Below are positions 36,206-44,271 of a stretch of DNA of 64,000 nt, piece after piece; within the stretch, counting starts at the first letter, position 1; each line of letters opens with the position of its first letter. The translations under genes were made by a program, and so were the position numbers. Under the pieces are notes generated by a model. The model was not told the DNA's origin, searched no databases, and saw only the letters and a list, made by a program, of their open reading frames with translations. The stretch is from CBDFLA01 sp965248915 (lineage in GTDB: Bacteria > Pseudomonadota > Alphaproteobacteria > M2410), in contig OZ252216.1 of assembly GCA_965248915.1 (NCBI GenBank), forward strand, positions 434,001 through 498,000, in the 5' to 3' direction.

Positions 36206-37639
36206 GTGTCTGATAACTCTGTTGATACAACAGGAGCGGTGTACGCACCTCTGGTGTCTGGGTCTGTGAGTCGACATCTGCGTCGGCAAGCCATTCCTAT
36301 GGGTTACGGTATCCTTTCCGTTTTTGGTTTCTCACTGGCCGATACATTCTTCATCGCCAAGCTTGGTACATCGGAGCTTGCGGCGATTACGTTTACTGTT
36401 CCCGTCATGTCTTTGATCCAAGGTCTTGTGTTTGGACTTGGGATCGGAGTGGCTTCAACCGTCTCAAGAGGTCTCGGCGGCGGCAATTTCGCCCGTGTCC
36501 AGCGGTTGACAACAGACAGCCTTATCCTTGGAATGATTGTGGTGAGTGTTCTCGTTGTGGCAGGGTTTTTATCCATGTCACCGCTCTTTCTTTTGATAGG
36601 CGCGAACGAAACAACACTGCCCTTGGTGCGCGAATACATGGAGATTTGGTATCTTGGCGCCTTCTTCTTCGTTGTACCAATGTTTGGGATCAGCGCCATT
36701 CGTGCCGCCGGAGACACAAGAACGGCAAGTCGAATTCTCATTCTCGCCGGTCTTACAAATCTTGTACTTGATCCGATGTTTATCTTTGGTTTCGGCCCCA
36801 TCCCTAGAATGGAAATGCAAGGGGCCGCGATAGCAACGGTTCTGTCGGAGATTGTCACACTATTCGCAGCTTACCGCGCCCTCAAATACAAAGGCCTCAT
36901 TACATTGCGTCTGCCGAAATGGCGTGAGGCATTGGCCTCCTGGGGGACGGTTCTGCATGTTGGTGCCCCTGCGGCGGCAACGGAGCTCGTGTTTCCAATT
37001 GTCTTTGGATTTATCACCGCCTTTCTCGCAAGTTTTGGAGACGAAGCGGTCGCAGGTTTCGGTGTCGCCTCTCGAATTGAGATGGTGGCGCTCATTCCAC
37101 TGATCGCCCTGAACTCCGTTATTGGACCATTCACGGGCCAAAACTTCGGGGCCGGTCGCATTGATAGGGTGCGGGAAGGTGTCCGAAAGGGTGTCATCTT
37201 CACAACGACCTATGGTTTCGCATCAGCCATTTTCCTGGCCGCAACATCCGGGTATTTGCCGGGTCTATTTGACTCCAATCCGGAAGTGGTGCGCGTGGCC
37301 CGAATGTACCTCCTGATCGTGCCCATTTGTTATGCGGCCATTGGGGCAATGTTTGTCATGATTGCCTCCTTTAATGCACTGGGTTTCCCGCGACCTTCGT
37401 TGGTCATCAACATGACTCGCATGGTCTTTCTATACTTGCCGATCACTTACGTTCTTATGCAGTGGTTGGGCGTAGTGGGGATTTTTCTAGCAAGCCCTGT
37501 GGTCTCAACCGTCGGCGTACTTGCGGCGACGGTGTGGTACTTCCACATCATTCGTAAGTTGGAGGCCCAACAGGAGGAGCCGACGTCGTCGCTTGAAATC
37601 GACTCGGCACTTGCGTTTTCGAATGATGGCGAAGCGTGA
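36206..37639 (+). CDS. MATE-family multidrug efflux protein
   Basis: Multi-pass (12 helices) cation-coupled exporter of 477 aa with two MatE repeats. Typical sequences are FGFSLADTFFIAKLGTSELA in the first helices, GLGIGVASTVSRGLGGGN, GISAIRAAGDTRTAS, and in the second repeat FGDEAVAGFGVASRIE with NSVIGPFTGQNFGAGR. The start is a GTG at 36206 with AGGATT upstream. It converges with cueR with 5 bp between the stops. Substrate unknown. Confidence 0.93.
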   Translation: MSDNSVDTTGAVYAPLVSGSVSRHLRRQAIPMGYGILSVFGFSLADTFFIAKLGTSELAAITFTVPVMSLIQGLVFGLGIGVASTVSRGLGGGNFARVQRLTTDSLILGMIVVSVLVVAGFLSMSPLFLLIGANETTLPLVREYMEIWYLGAFFFVVPMFGISAIRAAGDTRTASRILILAGLTNLVLDPMFIFGFGPIPRMEMQGAAIATVLSEIVTLFAAYRALKYKGLITLRLPKWREALASWGTVLHVGAPAAATELVFPIVFGFITAFLASFGDEAVAGFGVASRIEMVALIPLIALNSVIGPFTGQNFGAGRIDRVREGVRKGVIFTTTYGFASAIFLAATSGYLPGLFDSNPEVVRVARMYLLIVPICYAAIGAMFVMIASFNALGFPRPSLVINMTRMVFLYLPITYVLMQWLGVVGIFLASPVVSTVGVLAATVWYFHIIRKLEAQQEEPTSSLEIDSALAFSNDGEA

Positions 37640-37644
37640 CCGAA

Positions 37645-38040
37645 CTACTGGCTAGCAAGGCCAGCAAGATCGTCAATTATCGGACAGTCCGGTCGGTCAT
37701 CTCCGTGGCAAGCCCAGACGAGATGAGAAAGTGTTTCGCGAAGACCTTCGAGCTCGGAAATCTTTTGGTCAATCTCCTCGACTTTTGATTGAGCAAGTTG
37801 TTTCACATCACTGCTGGAACGCTCGGTATCTTCGTAAAGGGAAAGGAGGTTGCGACACTCCTCAACAGCAAAACCTAAGTTTCGAGAACGTTTGAGAAAA
37901 CTCAGTTTGTGAATATGCGCTTCGCTGTAATCACGGTAGCCATTATCTTTTCGGTCAGCTTTGACCAACCCAATTTCTTCATAGTACCGAATGGTCTTGG
38001 TCGGTAGACCGGAGAGCTTCGAGGCTTGTCCAATGTTCAT
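37645..38040 (-). CDS. cueR: Copper-responsive MerR-family regulator CueR
   Basis: MerR-type activator of 131 aa: N-terminal helix-turn-helix (MNIGQASKLSGLPTKTIRYY), a long dimerisation helix, and a C-terminal Cu(I)-binding loop with C111 and C119 (C-HGDDRPD-C, the CueR C-X7-C spacing). The ATG at 38040 begins the standard MNIGQAS N-terminus; the upstream extension would run into copA. It lies 7 bp after copA on the same strand, so it is probably co-transcribed with and activates the promoter of copA at 40.3 kb. Confidence 0.93.
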   Translation of the reverse strand: MNIGQASKLSGLPTKTIRYYEEIGLVKADRKDNGYRDYSEAHIHKLSFLKRSRNLGFAVEECRNLLSLYEDTERSSSDVKQLAQSKVEEIDQKISELEGLRETLSHLVWACHGDDRPDCPIIDDLAGLASQ

Positions 38041-38047
38041 ATTCGTT

Positions 38048-40273
38048 TCACCGTTTCGGTTTCCATCTTCGCAATAGAAGGGAATTGCTGACAACGCTCA
38101 GCGAGCTTGCAGCCATCGCCGCTGCCGCAAAAGTTGGCGAGAGAAGGCCAAGTGCTGCCAAGGGCAATCCCGATACATTGTACACAAAAGCCCACACGAG
38201 GTTTTGTTTGATCTTCCTCTCCGTTGCTTTTGCAACATCAATCGAAGCCGGGATCAGTCTTGGATCTTCACGCATGAGCGTAATTCCCGCAGTGGCGATT
38301 GCGACATCTGTTCCGCCGCCCATGGCGATTCCAACGTCGGCACTTGCGAGGGCCGGCGCATCATTAATACCATCGCCCACCATCGCAGTGGTCCGTCCGG
38401 CTCTCATTTCTTGGTCAATCGCGGCCACTTTATCGTCAGGTTTGAGCCCACCGAGGGCTCGGCCAATACGCAATTGATCGCCAATTGCCGCGACCGTTTC
38501 GCGAGCATCTCCCGACAACATCAAGGTGTCGATGCCGCGAGCTCTGAGAACCTCAATCGTCTCTTGTGATTGCGGTCTGAGTTGGTCTGCCAGCGTAATT
38601 CGCCCAATGACAGCACCGTCTTGCCCCACGAAAACGGTCGTATGTCCTGGCTGAGCATCCTTCCGCTGGGCCATGGGATCATTCACGCCAAATCGCCTGG
38701 TCAGGGCTTTGTTTCCAACGAAGACTTTCTTGCCTTCAACAATTGCGGAAACACCTTCACCAATCCAATTTTCAAAATTCGTTGCGCTGGGCAGTGAGAT
38801 GTTTCGATCGCTGCTTTCCTTCAATATGGCTTTGCCAAGGATGTGCTCGCTTGAAACTTGAACCGCAGCTGCCAGTCTGAGAACAACTTCCGGATGTTCC
38901 GCCTCTATCGAAACCACCTTTGGAGCACCTTCGGTCAGCGTGCCGGTTTTGTCGAAGACTACAAGATCAATCTTGCTGGCCCGCTCCAACGCTTCAATGT
39001 CGCGAATGAGAATGCCGGATTTTGCGGCCGCCCCCAAACCAGCGACCAGGGCCGTAGGTGTTGCAAGACCCAGAGCGCAAGGACACGCGATGACCAACAC
39101 CGCAATAGAAGCGATGAGGGCTTGCTCGAAAGTCCCGCCGGCGAGGAGCCAACCCAAAAGTGTAACGAGAGAAAGCGCGATAACGGACGGAACGAAGACC
39201 GCACTGACACGGTCCACCAACCTTTGGACCGGAGCTTTGCCGCTTTGCGCGCCCTCAACAAGATCGATAATTTTAGCGAGCATCGAATTGTCGACATCAG
39301 AGGTCGCTTCTATCTCGATAGCCCCATTGCCGTTAAGCGAACCGCCATAGACGTCGTCGCCCAGTCCGCAGTCTACCGGCATGCTTTCACCGGTAATGCT
39401 CGACACATCGACGTCTGTTCGGCCTTTGAGGACACGACCATCGACAGGAACACGTTCACCAGGTTGGACCAAGACGACGTCCCCGTTTATGAGGTCTTCT
39501 GCCGGGATCTCCACGAAAGTACCGTTCCGCTGAATGCGTGCCGTTCGAGGCCGCAAATCCATAAGCAAACGAATAGCCTCTCCAGCTCCCCGTTTGGCGC
39601 GGTCCTCCAACCACTTACCAACAAGCACCAGCGTTATGATAACGGCCGACGCCTCGAAATAGAGGTGGCCGCTTGAGGTGGCGACAAGGTCAGACATGGT
39701 GAGAACGCTATAGACGAAAGCAGAAGTCGTCCCCAATGCGACAAGGACATCCATGTTGCCCATGCGGTTTTTGATCGCGTTCCAGGCCCCATGATAGAAC
39801 CGTGCGCCAAGCCAAAATTGAACTGGAGCCGCAAGTGCCAGTTGAATACTTGGCGACAACATGAATTGATCGCCAAGCAACATAGGCGCGACCAGCGGCA
39901 ATGTCAGGAGAATGGCAATGAATAGACGTTGTGTCTCATTCAGAATTTTCGCCTTGTCGTCTGTGTCTCTGCTCTGACCTGGTTGCCAAAGTTCGCCACT
40001 GTAGCCCGCCCCAACAAGGGCGTGGATGAGATCTTCAATCGTCGCGACTTGCGGGTCCATGCGCACATCAGCGCGCTCGGTTGCAAAATTTACACTCGCG
40101 ATTTCTACGCCCCGCACGCCTCTCAGTGCTTTCTCAGCTGACTGCGCACAGTTCGCGCAATTAAGACCCTGGACTGACATGCGCAATCGTTGCAAAGACG
40201 GGGACGTTGCGGCACATGCGGCGTCCGCAGATTCCGTTTGGTCTTGTGTTGAGAGTGTGTCGGCAATGGTCAT
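38048..40273 (-). CDS. copA: Copper-exporting P-type ATPase
   Basis: P1B-type ATPase of 741 aa exporting Cu(I) across the inner membrane. It has one N-terminal metal-binding domain (GLNCANC, C39 and C42), eight membrane helices, the CPC transport site in VIACPCALGLATPTALVAG, the phosphorylation site DKTGTLTEG, and MVGDGINDAPALASADVG. The ATG at 40273 has AGAGGAAA upstream and is preferred over the ATG at 40291. A CueR-type operator precedes it and cueR follows, giving a self-regulated copper-export operon. Confidence 0.96.
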   Translation of the reverse strand: MTIADTLSTQDQTESADAACAATSPSLQRLRMSVQGLNCANCAQSAEKALRGVRGVEIASVNFATERADVRMDPQVATIEDLIHALVGAGYSGELWQPGQSRDTDDKAKILNETQRLFIAILLTLPLVAPMLLGDQFMLSPSIQLALAAPVQFWLGARFYHGAWNAIKNRMGNMDVLVALGTTSAFVYSVLTMSDLVATSSGHLYFEASAVIITLVLVGKWLEDRAKRGAGEAIRLLMDLRPRTARIQRNGTFVEIPAEDLINGDVVLVQPGERVPVDGRVLKGRTDVDVSSITGESMPVDCGLGDDVYGGSLNGNGAIEIEATSDVDNSMLAKIIDLVEGAQSGKAPVQRLVDRVSAVFVPSVIALSLVTLLGWLLAGGTFEQALIASIAVLVIACPCALGLATPTALVAGLGAAAKSGILIRDIEALERASKIDLVVFDKTGTLTEGAPKVVSIEAEHPEVVLRLAAAVQVSSEHILGKAILKESSDRNISLPSATNFENWIGEGVSAIVEGKKVFVGNKALTRRFGVNDPMAQRKDAQPGHTTVFVGQDGAVIGRITLADQLRPQSQETIEVLRARGIDTLMLSGDARETVAAIGDQLRIGRALGGLKPDDKVAAIDQEMRAGRTTAMVGDGINDAPALASADVGIAMGGGTDVAIATAGITLMREDPRLIPASIDVAKATERKIKQNLVWAFVYNVSGLPLAALGLLSPTFAAAAMAASSLSVVSNSLLLRRWKPKR

Positions 40274-40294
40274 AAGATTTCCTCTGATCACTAC

Positions 40295-40326
40295 ATAGGT
40301 ACTCCTTCCAGTAACTGGAAGGTCAA
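40295..40326 (-). promoter_or_regulatory. MerR-type promoter of copA
   Basis: On the minus strand, a -35 element TTGACC (40321-40326) and a -10-like ACCTAT (40295-40300) are separated by 19-20 bases, longer than the usual 17 and typical of promoters that MerR-family activators untwist. The CueR dyad fills the spacer. Confidence 0.7.
40304..40322. promoter_or_regulatory. CueR operator
   Basis: CCTTCCAGTAACTGGAAGG is a perfect 9-1-9 inverted repeat and matches the CueR operator pattern CCTTCC-N7-GGAAGG. It lies in the copA promoter spacer, 31 bp upstream of the copA start. Confidence 0.85.
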
Positions 40327-40435
40327 GTAATGTGAATTCCCAGTTTTCTGCGGCTTGACAGGGTTGGATATCTCAACATTTGCCCTATAGTGGCCAGGAA
40401 ATGCCCCTCCTATTGAAACCGCAGCGCCATTTCTG

Positions 40436-41857
40436 ATGCATTCGACGACTCATGATTTTAGGAAAAATGCCCGGGCTGCCCTGATCGAAGAAGGGCTTCA
40501 GACGGTTCTCGGCGGCATCCTGCATCACTTGCCCGAGAAGCGGCGCAAGGCCATTGAAGGCTTGCCCGAGTTTGACGCGTTACGCGACGCGGCGAAGGAA
40601 ATCAAAGATCACACGTTGAACAATTTGGATTTCTACCTCGAGCAGTTTGAGGAGCGCGTTGTTGAGGCAGGCGGTCAAGTTCATTGGTGCGAAACACACG
40701 CCGATGCGCGCGAAAAGATATTGCAGATTTGCCGATCCGTCGATGCCAAGTCGGTGACCAAAGGAAAGTCGATGATCTCCGAAGAGATCGGCGTCAACAA
40801 ACACCTCGAAGAGCACGGCATCACGCCAATCGAAACGGACATGGGCGAGTACATTATTCAACTTGCCGATGAACCACCAAGCCATCTCATTGGACCTGCC
40901 TTTCACAAATCAAAAGAAGAAGTTTCAGACCTATTTTTTGAACACCACAAGACCGAGAGATGGACTGATGGCGAAGACTTGATGGCAGAAGGCCGGAAGG
41001 TTCTTAGAAAAAAGTACTTTGAGGCCGATGTTGGAATAACAGGTGCCAACTTCCTGATAGCTGAAACTGGCACGTCAGTCATTGTGACCAATGAAGGAAA
41101 CGGTGATCTCACTCAGATCCTTCCCAAAGTACATATTGTCTGCGCCAGTTTGGAAAAATTGGTTCCGACTTTGGAAGACACATCGACTCTTCTTCGTCTC
41201 CTGTCGCGATCTGCAACAGGACAAGACATCACCGCCTATACGACGTTTTCAACCGGTCCCAAGCGGGAGAAGGATCCAGATGGACCGGAGCAGTTTCACG
41301 TCGTTTTGCTTGATGCAGGGCGCAGCAAGTATTTAGGCACCGAAGTTCAGGATGTTTTGCGGTGCATCAGGTGTAGCGCCTGCCTCAATCATTGCCCCGT
41401 CTATATGGCCGTCGGCGGTCACGCCTATGGCTGGGTTTATCCGGGGCCGATTGGGGCAGCTCTCGACCCGATATTGTTAGGATCAAAGGAGGCGCGCCAT
41501 TTGCCAGCGAGCTCAAGCCTCTGCGGTCGATGCGAAGTGGTTTGTCCGGTTCGCATCCCAATCCCGAAGATACTCCGTCATTGGCGTAACGTGTCTTTCA
41601 AGAATGGTGACATCGAAGCCAAGGAGACCATTGGTCTTAAAATTTGGAAGCAGCTTGCCATACGCCCAAGGCTTTATCGTCTGACAATGGGACTTGGGGT
41701 CAAAGCACTGTCGATGTTGGGGAGAGGAAAGAGGGTTGTTCGGCGCCTCCCCATGAGCGGTGGTTGGGCCAACAGTCGTGACCTGCCATTACCGGAAGGC
41801 GAAACGTTCATGTCCCAATGGAAGAAGCACACCGATGGTCAGGAGCCAAGGCCATGA
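40436..41857 (+). CDS. lutB: Lactate utilisation iron-sulfur protein LutB
   Basis: Subunit of the LutABC (LldEFG) L-lactate oxidation complex; 473 aa. The N-terminal two thirds is the LUD domain (with KGKSMISEEIGVN and GITGANFLIAETGTSVIVTN), followed by two 4Fe-4S clusters: CIRCSACLNHCPVY and CGRCEVVCPVRIPIPK. The ATG at 40436 gives the family length. The C-terminus overlaps lutC by four bases. A lutA gene does not precede it; the next gene upstream is copA on the other strand. Confidence 0.93.
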   Translation: MHSTTHDFRKNARAALIEEGLQTVLGGILHHLPEKRRKAIEGLPEFDALRDAAKEIKDHTLNNLDFYLEQFEERVVEAGGQVHWCETHADAREKILQICRSVDAKSVTKGKSMISEEIGVNKHLEEHGITPIETDMGEYIIQLADEPPSHLIGPAFHKSKEEVSDLFFEHHKTERWTDGEDLMAEGRKVLRKKYFEADVGITGANFLIAETGTSVIVTNEGNGDLTQILPKVHIVCASLEKLVPTLEDTSTLLRLLSRSATGQDITAYTTFSTGPKREKDPDGPEQFHVVLLDAGRSKYLGTEVQDVLRCIRCSACLNHCPVYMAVGGHAYGWVYPGPIGAALDPILLGSKEARHLPASSSLCGRCEVVCPVRIPIPKILRHWRNVSFKNGDIEAKETIGLKIWKQLAIRPRLYRLTMGLGVKALSMLGRGKRVVRRLPMSGGWANSRDLPLPEGETFMSQWKKHTDGQEPRP

Positions 41858-42534
41858 CGGACGCAAGAGAGCGGATCTTGAGCCGCGTTCGCGCCGCAAC
41901 CGGTGCCCGCCATCGTACAGACGAACAAACCCGTGCGCTGCAGGACCGGATCTTTAAACCGACCCGCGGTCCAATTCCGGGGGGCGTCGATCACTCACTG
42001 AGCGACCTCTTGGAAATGTTCGAGACAAAAGCCGTCAGTCATGATTGTACAGTGGAACGTGTGGGTTCGACAAGCGAAGCCTGGCGGAAGATTGTCGCTT
42101 TCATGGCAGACAACGCGTTGCGATCTGAATTGGTCGCCGCTCCTTCGACAGATCTCGACGAGATCTTGAAAAATGACTCTGGTGAGATTGACATTCGAAG
42201 GGGTGCCGCCCGCGAAACAGACGAGACCTCATTGACCCCAGCTCTTTGTGCAGTGGCGGAAACGGGAACAATGGTCACTGTGTCTGGAGTAGACACGCCG
42301 ACAACCCTGAACTTCGTGCCCGAAAATCAGGTCATTATTGTCAGAGCGACTGAGATCGTGCCTTGCTATGAAGATGCTTGGGATGAGATCAGAGCGAGAG
42401 GAAAAATGCCGCGCACGGTGAATTGGCTCTCTGGGCCCTCACGGTCTGCCGACATCGGACAGGTTCTCTACCTCGGCGCTCATGGTCCAAGGCGCCAACA
42501 CATCATTGTTTATGGCGATAACGGCTCTGGCTAG
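41854..42534 (+). CDS. lutC: Lactate utilisation protein LutC
   Basis: LUD-domain protein of 226 aa, third part of the lactate oxidation complex. The start MTDARERILSRVRAATGA overlaps lutB (ATGA). Family motifs include ALCAVAETGTMVTVSG and the C-terminal LSGPSRSADIGQVLYLGAHG followed by PRRQHI. The last residues (IIVYGDNGSG) differ from the alternative tail encoded by the duplicated fragment at 43010-43081 (IILLDDEKE), which suggests that the end of this gene has been altered by recombination. Confidence 0.93.
   Translation: MTDARERILSRVRAATGARHRTDEQTRALQDRIFKPTRGPIPGGVDHSLSDLLEMFETKAVSHDCTVERVGSTSEAWRKIVAFMADNALRSELVAAPSTDLDEILKNDSGEIDIRRGAARETDETSLTPALCAVAETGTMVTVSGVDTPTTLNFVPENQVIIVRATEIVPCYEDAWDEIRARGKMPRTVNWLSGPSRSADIGQVLYLGAHGPRRQHIIVYGDNGSG
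42460..42506 (+). repeat. Direct repeat copy A (3' end of lutC)
   Basis: 47 bp encoding QVLYLGAHGPRRQHI at the end of lutC. By direct alignment it matches 43010-43056 at 44 of 47 positions, in the same orientation. Confidence 0.9.
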
Positions 42535-42627
42535 CCGTATTTTGCTTCAACGAGTTTGCTTTATGGTGAGATTGGTGCAACTCGCAATCTATGATACACT
42601 CTCCAAAATCATGGTGGACCAGAGCAA

Positions 42628-42996
42628 ATGGCTAAAAACGAAATGGGAGCCGTCTCCGCAAGAGGGTTAGTGTTGCTCGTGGCACTCTTTCTTCCTGCGG
42701 TTTTCGCGAGTCTGATACCAAACACCGTTGATATGTCTGTCCTCTGGTCAACGCTTTACCGTGCTGGATTGATGGCCTGCATTTCCGTTGTTTTTTTGTG
42801 CGCAGCATTGACGGAGCGAGAAATCGTCGCAGGAATGTTCGTCTTTTTCATGCAAATAAATGTGCAGCATATCGGCCACCTGAGTGGACAGAGTGCTTAC
42901 ACATTCTGGAATGCGACCACTTCCGGAATTTTGTTCATTCTAGTTTTTCTTGTTGCGCGCATCATTGCGCGAAAACGGGTAGCAAAAAGCGCGTAA
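42628..42996 (+). CDS. Small four-helix membrane protein
   Basis: A 122-aa hydrophobic protein with about four membrane segments: GLVLLVALFLPAVFASLI, LYRAGLMACISVVFLCAAL, IVAGMFVFFMQINVQHIGHL and ILFILVFLVARIIA, ending in a basic tail (RKRVAKSA). I do not recognise a family. No strong ribosome site precedes the ATG at 42628; the ATG at 42643 is an alternative. It occupies most of the segment between the two lutC-tail repeats, so it may have arrived by the same event that made the duplication. Confidence 0.65.
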   Translation: MAKNEMGAVSARGLVLLVALFLPAVFASLIPNTVDMSVLWSTLYRAGLMACISVVFLCAALTEREIVAGMFVFFMQINVQHIGHLSGQSAYTFWNATTSGILFILVFLVARIIARKRVAKSA

Positions 42997-43009
42997 AAGC
43001 CTTTGTCAC

Positions 43010-43056
43010 CAGGTTCTCTACCTTGGCGCTCATGGTCCAAGACGACAACACATCAT
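43010..43056 (+). repeat. Direct repeat copy B (lutC-tail fragment)
   Basis: Matches 42460-42506 at 44 of 47 positions. Similarity ends sharply on both sides. Confidence 0.9.
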
Positions 43057-43081
43057 ACTTCTTGACGATGAAAAAGAGTAA
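43010..43081 (+). pseudogene. lutC: Remnant of a lutC 3' end
   Basis: In frame with the LutC reading, this fragment encodes QVLYLGAHGPRRQHI, continues with ILLDDEKE, and stops at TAA (43079-43081). This resembles a normal LutC C-terminus, yet nothing upstream of 43010 resembles lutC. It is either the original tail of lutC displaced by an insertion or a scrap of a second lutC copy. Confidence 0.75.
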
Positions 43082-43083
43082 GG

Positions 43084-43230
43084 TCAGCGCCCGCTATCGA
43101 GCAAGATAAGGCGCGAACCTGCAGGTCCGCCTTCTTCACTTGAGGAAAAGAACCCGAGTTGTGCAGCGCTATACACAAGGATGGCGATGACGATGAAAGC
43201 CAACCGACCGTAGAACAACATATCCCTCAT
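43084..43230 (-). CDS. 48-aa single-pass membrane peptide
   Basis: A short gene on the minus strand. The ATG at 43230 follows a strong ribosome site (GGGAGGTGGTC) and an extended -10 promoter lies just upstream. The peptide begins MRDMLFYGR, has one membrane helix (LAFIVIAILVYSAAQLGFF), then a small acidic and glycine-rich tail (SSSEEGGPAGSRLI) ending LLDSGR. Family unknown. It follows the GntR regulator gene by 78 bp on the same strand and ends 2 bp from the lutC-tail remnant. The combination of ribosome site, promoter and clean helix argues for a real small protein. Confidence 0.6.
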   Translation of the reverse strand: MRDMLFYGRLAFIVIAILVYSAAQLGFFSSSEEGGPAGSRLILLDSGR

Positions 43231-43270
43231 GACCACCTCCCGTTAGGTGAGTCGCCACCCCATGTCTGTC

Positions 43271-43279
43271 ATTATAGCA
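43271..43279 (-). promoter_or_regulatory. Extended -10 promoter element for the 48-aa gene
   Basis: On the minus strand the sequence TGCTATAAT is a full extended -10 match (TGnTATAAT). It lies about 41 bp upstream of the ATG at 43230, which would give a leader of roughly 30 bases. No good -35 is evident, consistent with an extended -10 type. Confidence 0.5.
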
Positions 43280-43308
43280 TACAAATCGAGGGGCTGTGGA
43301 AAACTTGC

Positions 43309-44097
43309 TTAAGTCTGTCCATTTTCCGTGCGTTCAAAACTCATAGAGAGCGCAACACGGTCTGCGGGGAAAAGGTTGTCAGAGACCTGAACCACACGTT
43401 CGTCCTCTGTCAGGTATCGCCGCACGATTTGAATCGCAGGGCTACCGTTTTCAACTTTCAGCAGTCGCGCATTCGCACCGTCAATATTTATGGCATTGAT
43501 GCGTTGCTCTATCCGCATGATCGGTACGTCAAAATCTTCTTCAATGATTTCTGCCAGGGCACGTGGCGGACGATCGAGTTTACCTTGAATGCCTTCAAGT
43601 CTTGGATCGATAAAGACGCGCATGAGACATACCGGGCGAGGGTCATGGGCATTGTAACGAATGCCAAAGGCCTCGATCCAAACTTCGCCTTCGGGTAGTG
43701 CTAAGTGCTCGGCTAGATCTGCATCAATCGTGCAACGACCAACTTTAGATGTTTCGTATCGAGTTTCACGCGCATACTGAATGATGTCGTCAATGGACTC
43801 GAGCGAGTGATTGAAAACCGGCGGTCTCTTCGTCGCAATGACGATCGTGCCAGCACCGCGACGACGTGAAACAAGACCTGCCTCGAAGAGGAGTCTCAGG
43901 GCTTCGCGAACTGTGTAACGGCTACATGCGAATTGATCACAAAGTTCAAATTCCGTCGGCAACAGCGTTCCCACTGGATGGTCACCCGTCGCGATAGCAT
44001 CAATTAGTATTCCTGCAACCTGTTGATAACGTGGCAAGTCACCACTGGTCCCAGCAGAGCCATTGGGTTTTCCGGATGTTGCCATTTGATCAGTCAT
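43309..44097 (-). CDS. GntR-family regulator with UTRA domain
   Basis: HutC-subfamily transcription regulator of about 262 aa: N-terminal winged helix (RYQQVAGILIDAIATGDHP to CSRYTVREALRLLFEAG, then LVSRRRGAGTIV) and UTRA ligand domain with EAFGIRYN and PVCLMRVFIDPRL. The ATG at 44097 begins MTDQMATSGKPNG; the frame is open upstream but that part has no family similarity. It lies downstream of the AhpD-like and glutaryl-CoA dehydrogenase genes on the same strand and may control them, or the lut genes beside it. The ligand is unknown. Confidence 0.9.
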   Translation of the reverse strand: MTDQMATSGKPNGSAGTSGDLPRYQQVAGILIDAIATGDHPVGTLLPTEFELCDQFACSRYTVREALRLLFEAGLVSRRRGAGTIVIATKRPPVFNHSLESIDDIIQYARETRYETSKVGRCTIDADLAEHLALPEGEVWIEAFGIRYNAHDPRPVCLMRVFIDPRLEGIQGKLDRPPRALAEIIEEDFDVPIMRIEQRINAINIDGANARLLKVENGSPAIQIVRRYLTEDERVVQVSDNLFPADRVALSMSFERTENGQT

Positions 44098-44156
44098 GTT
44101 GCTGTTCTGCCTTCCAGCCTTGCTGGCTGGATTGTTCTTAACTCTGGCAAAAGGAG

Positions 44157-44175
44157 GTTCGGCCCGCCACCGAAC
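44157..44175 (-). terminator. Weak hairpin between AhpD-like gene and GntR regulator
   Basis: A 6-bp inverted repeat (GTTCGG / CCGAAC, 7-base loop). On the minus strand it is followed by CTCCTTTT. This could separate transcription of the regulator from the upstream genes, but the T-run is poor. Confidence 0.3.
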
Positions 44176-44271
44176 TTGCCCCCCGCTTTTATTACCCATC
44201 GAATAGGGGGCGGAGTCTGCCGCTCCTTGCCACCCGCTTCAAGGGTTAGTTTTGCCTTTTTTGGGTTTCTC

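Noticed and set aside
38858..39676. A 272-codon open frame on the plus strand inside copA
   Set aside because: It is antisense to the P-type ATPase, the residues are low-complexity and charged, and no family is recognisable.
42507..43009. Insertion sequence or integron cassette between the lutC repeats
   Set aside because: No transposase, integrase or terminal inverted repeats are visible. The 47-bp repeat is far longer than a usual IS target duplication.
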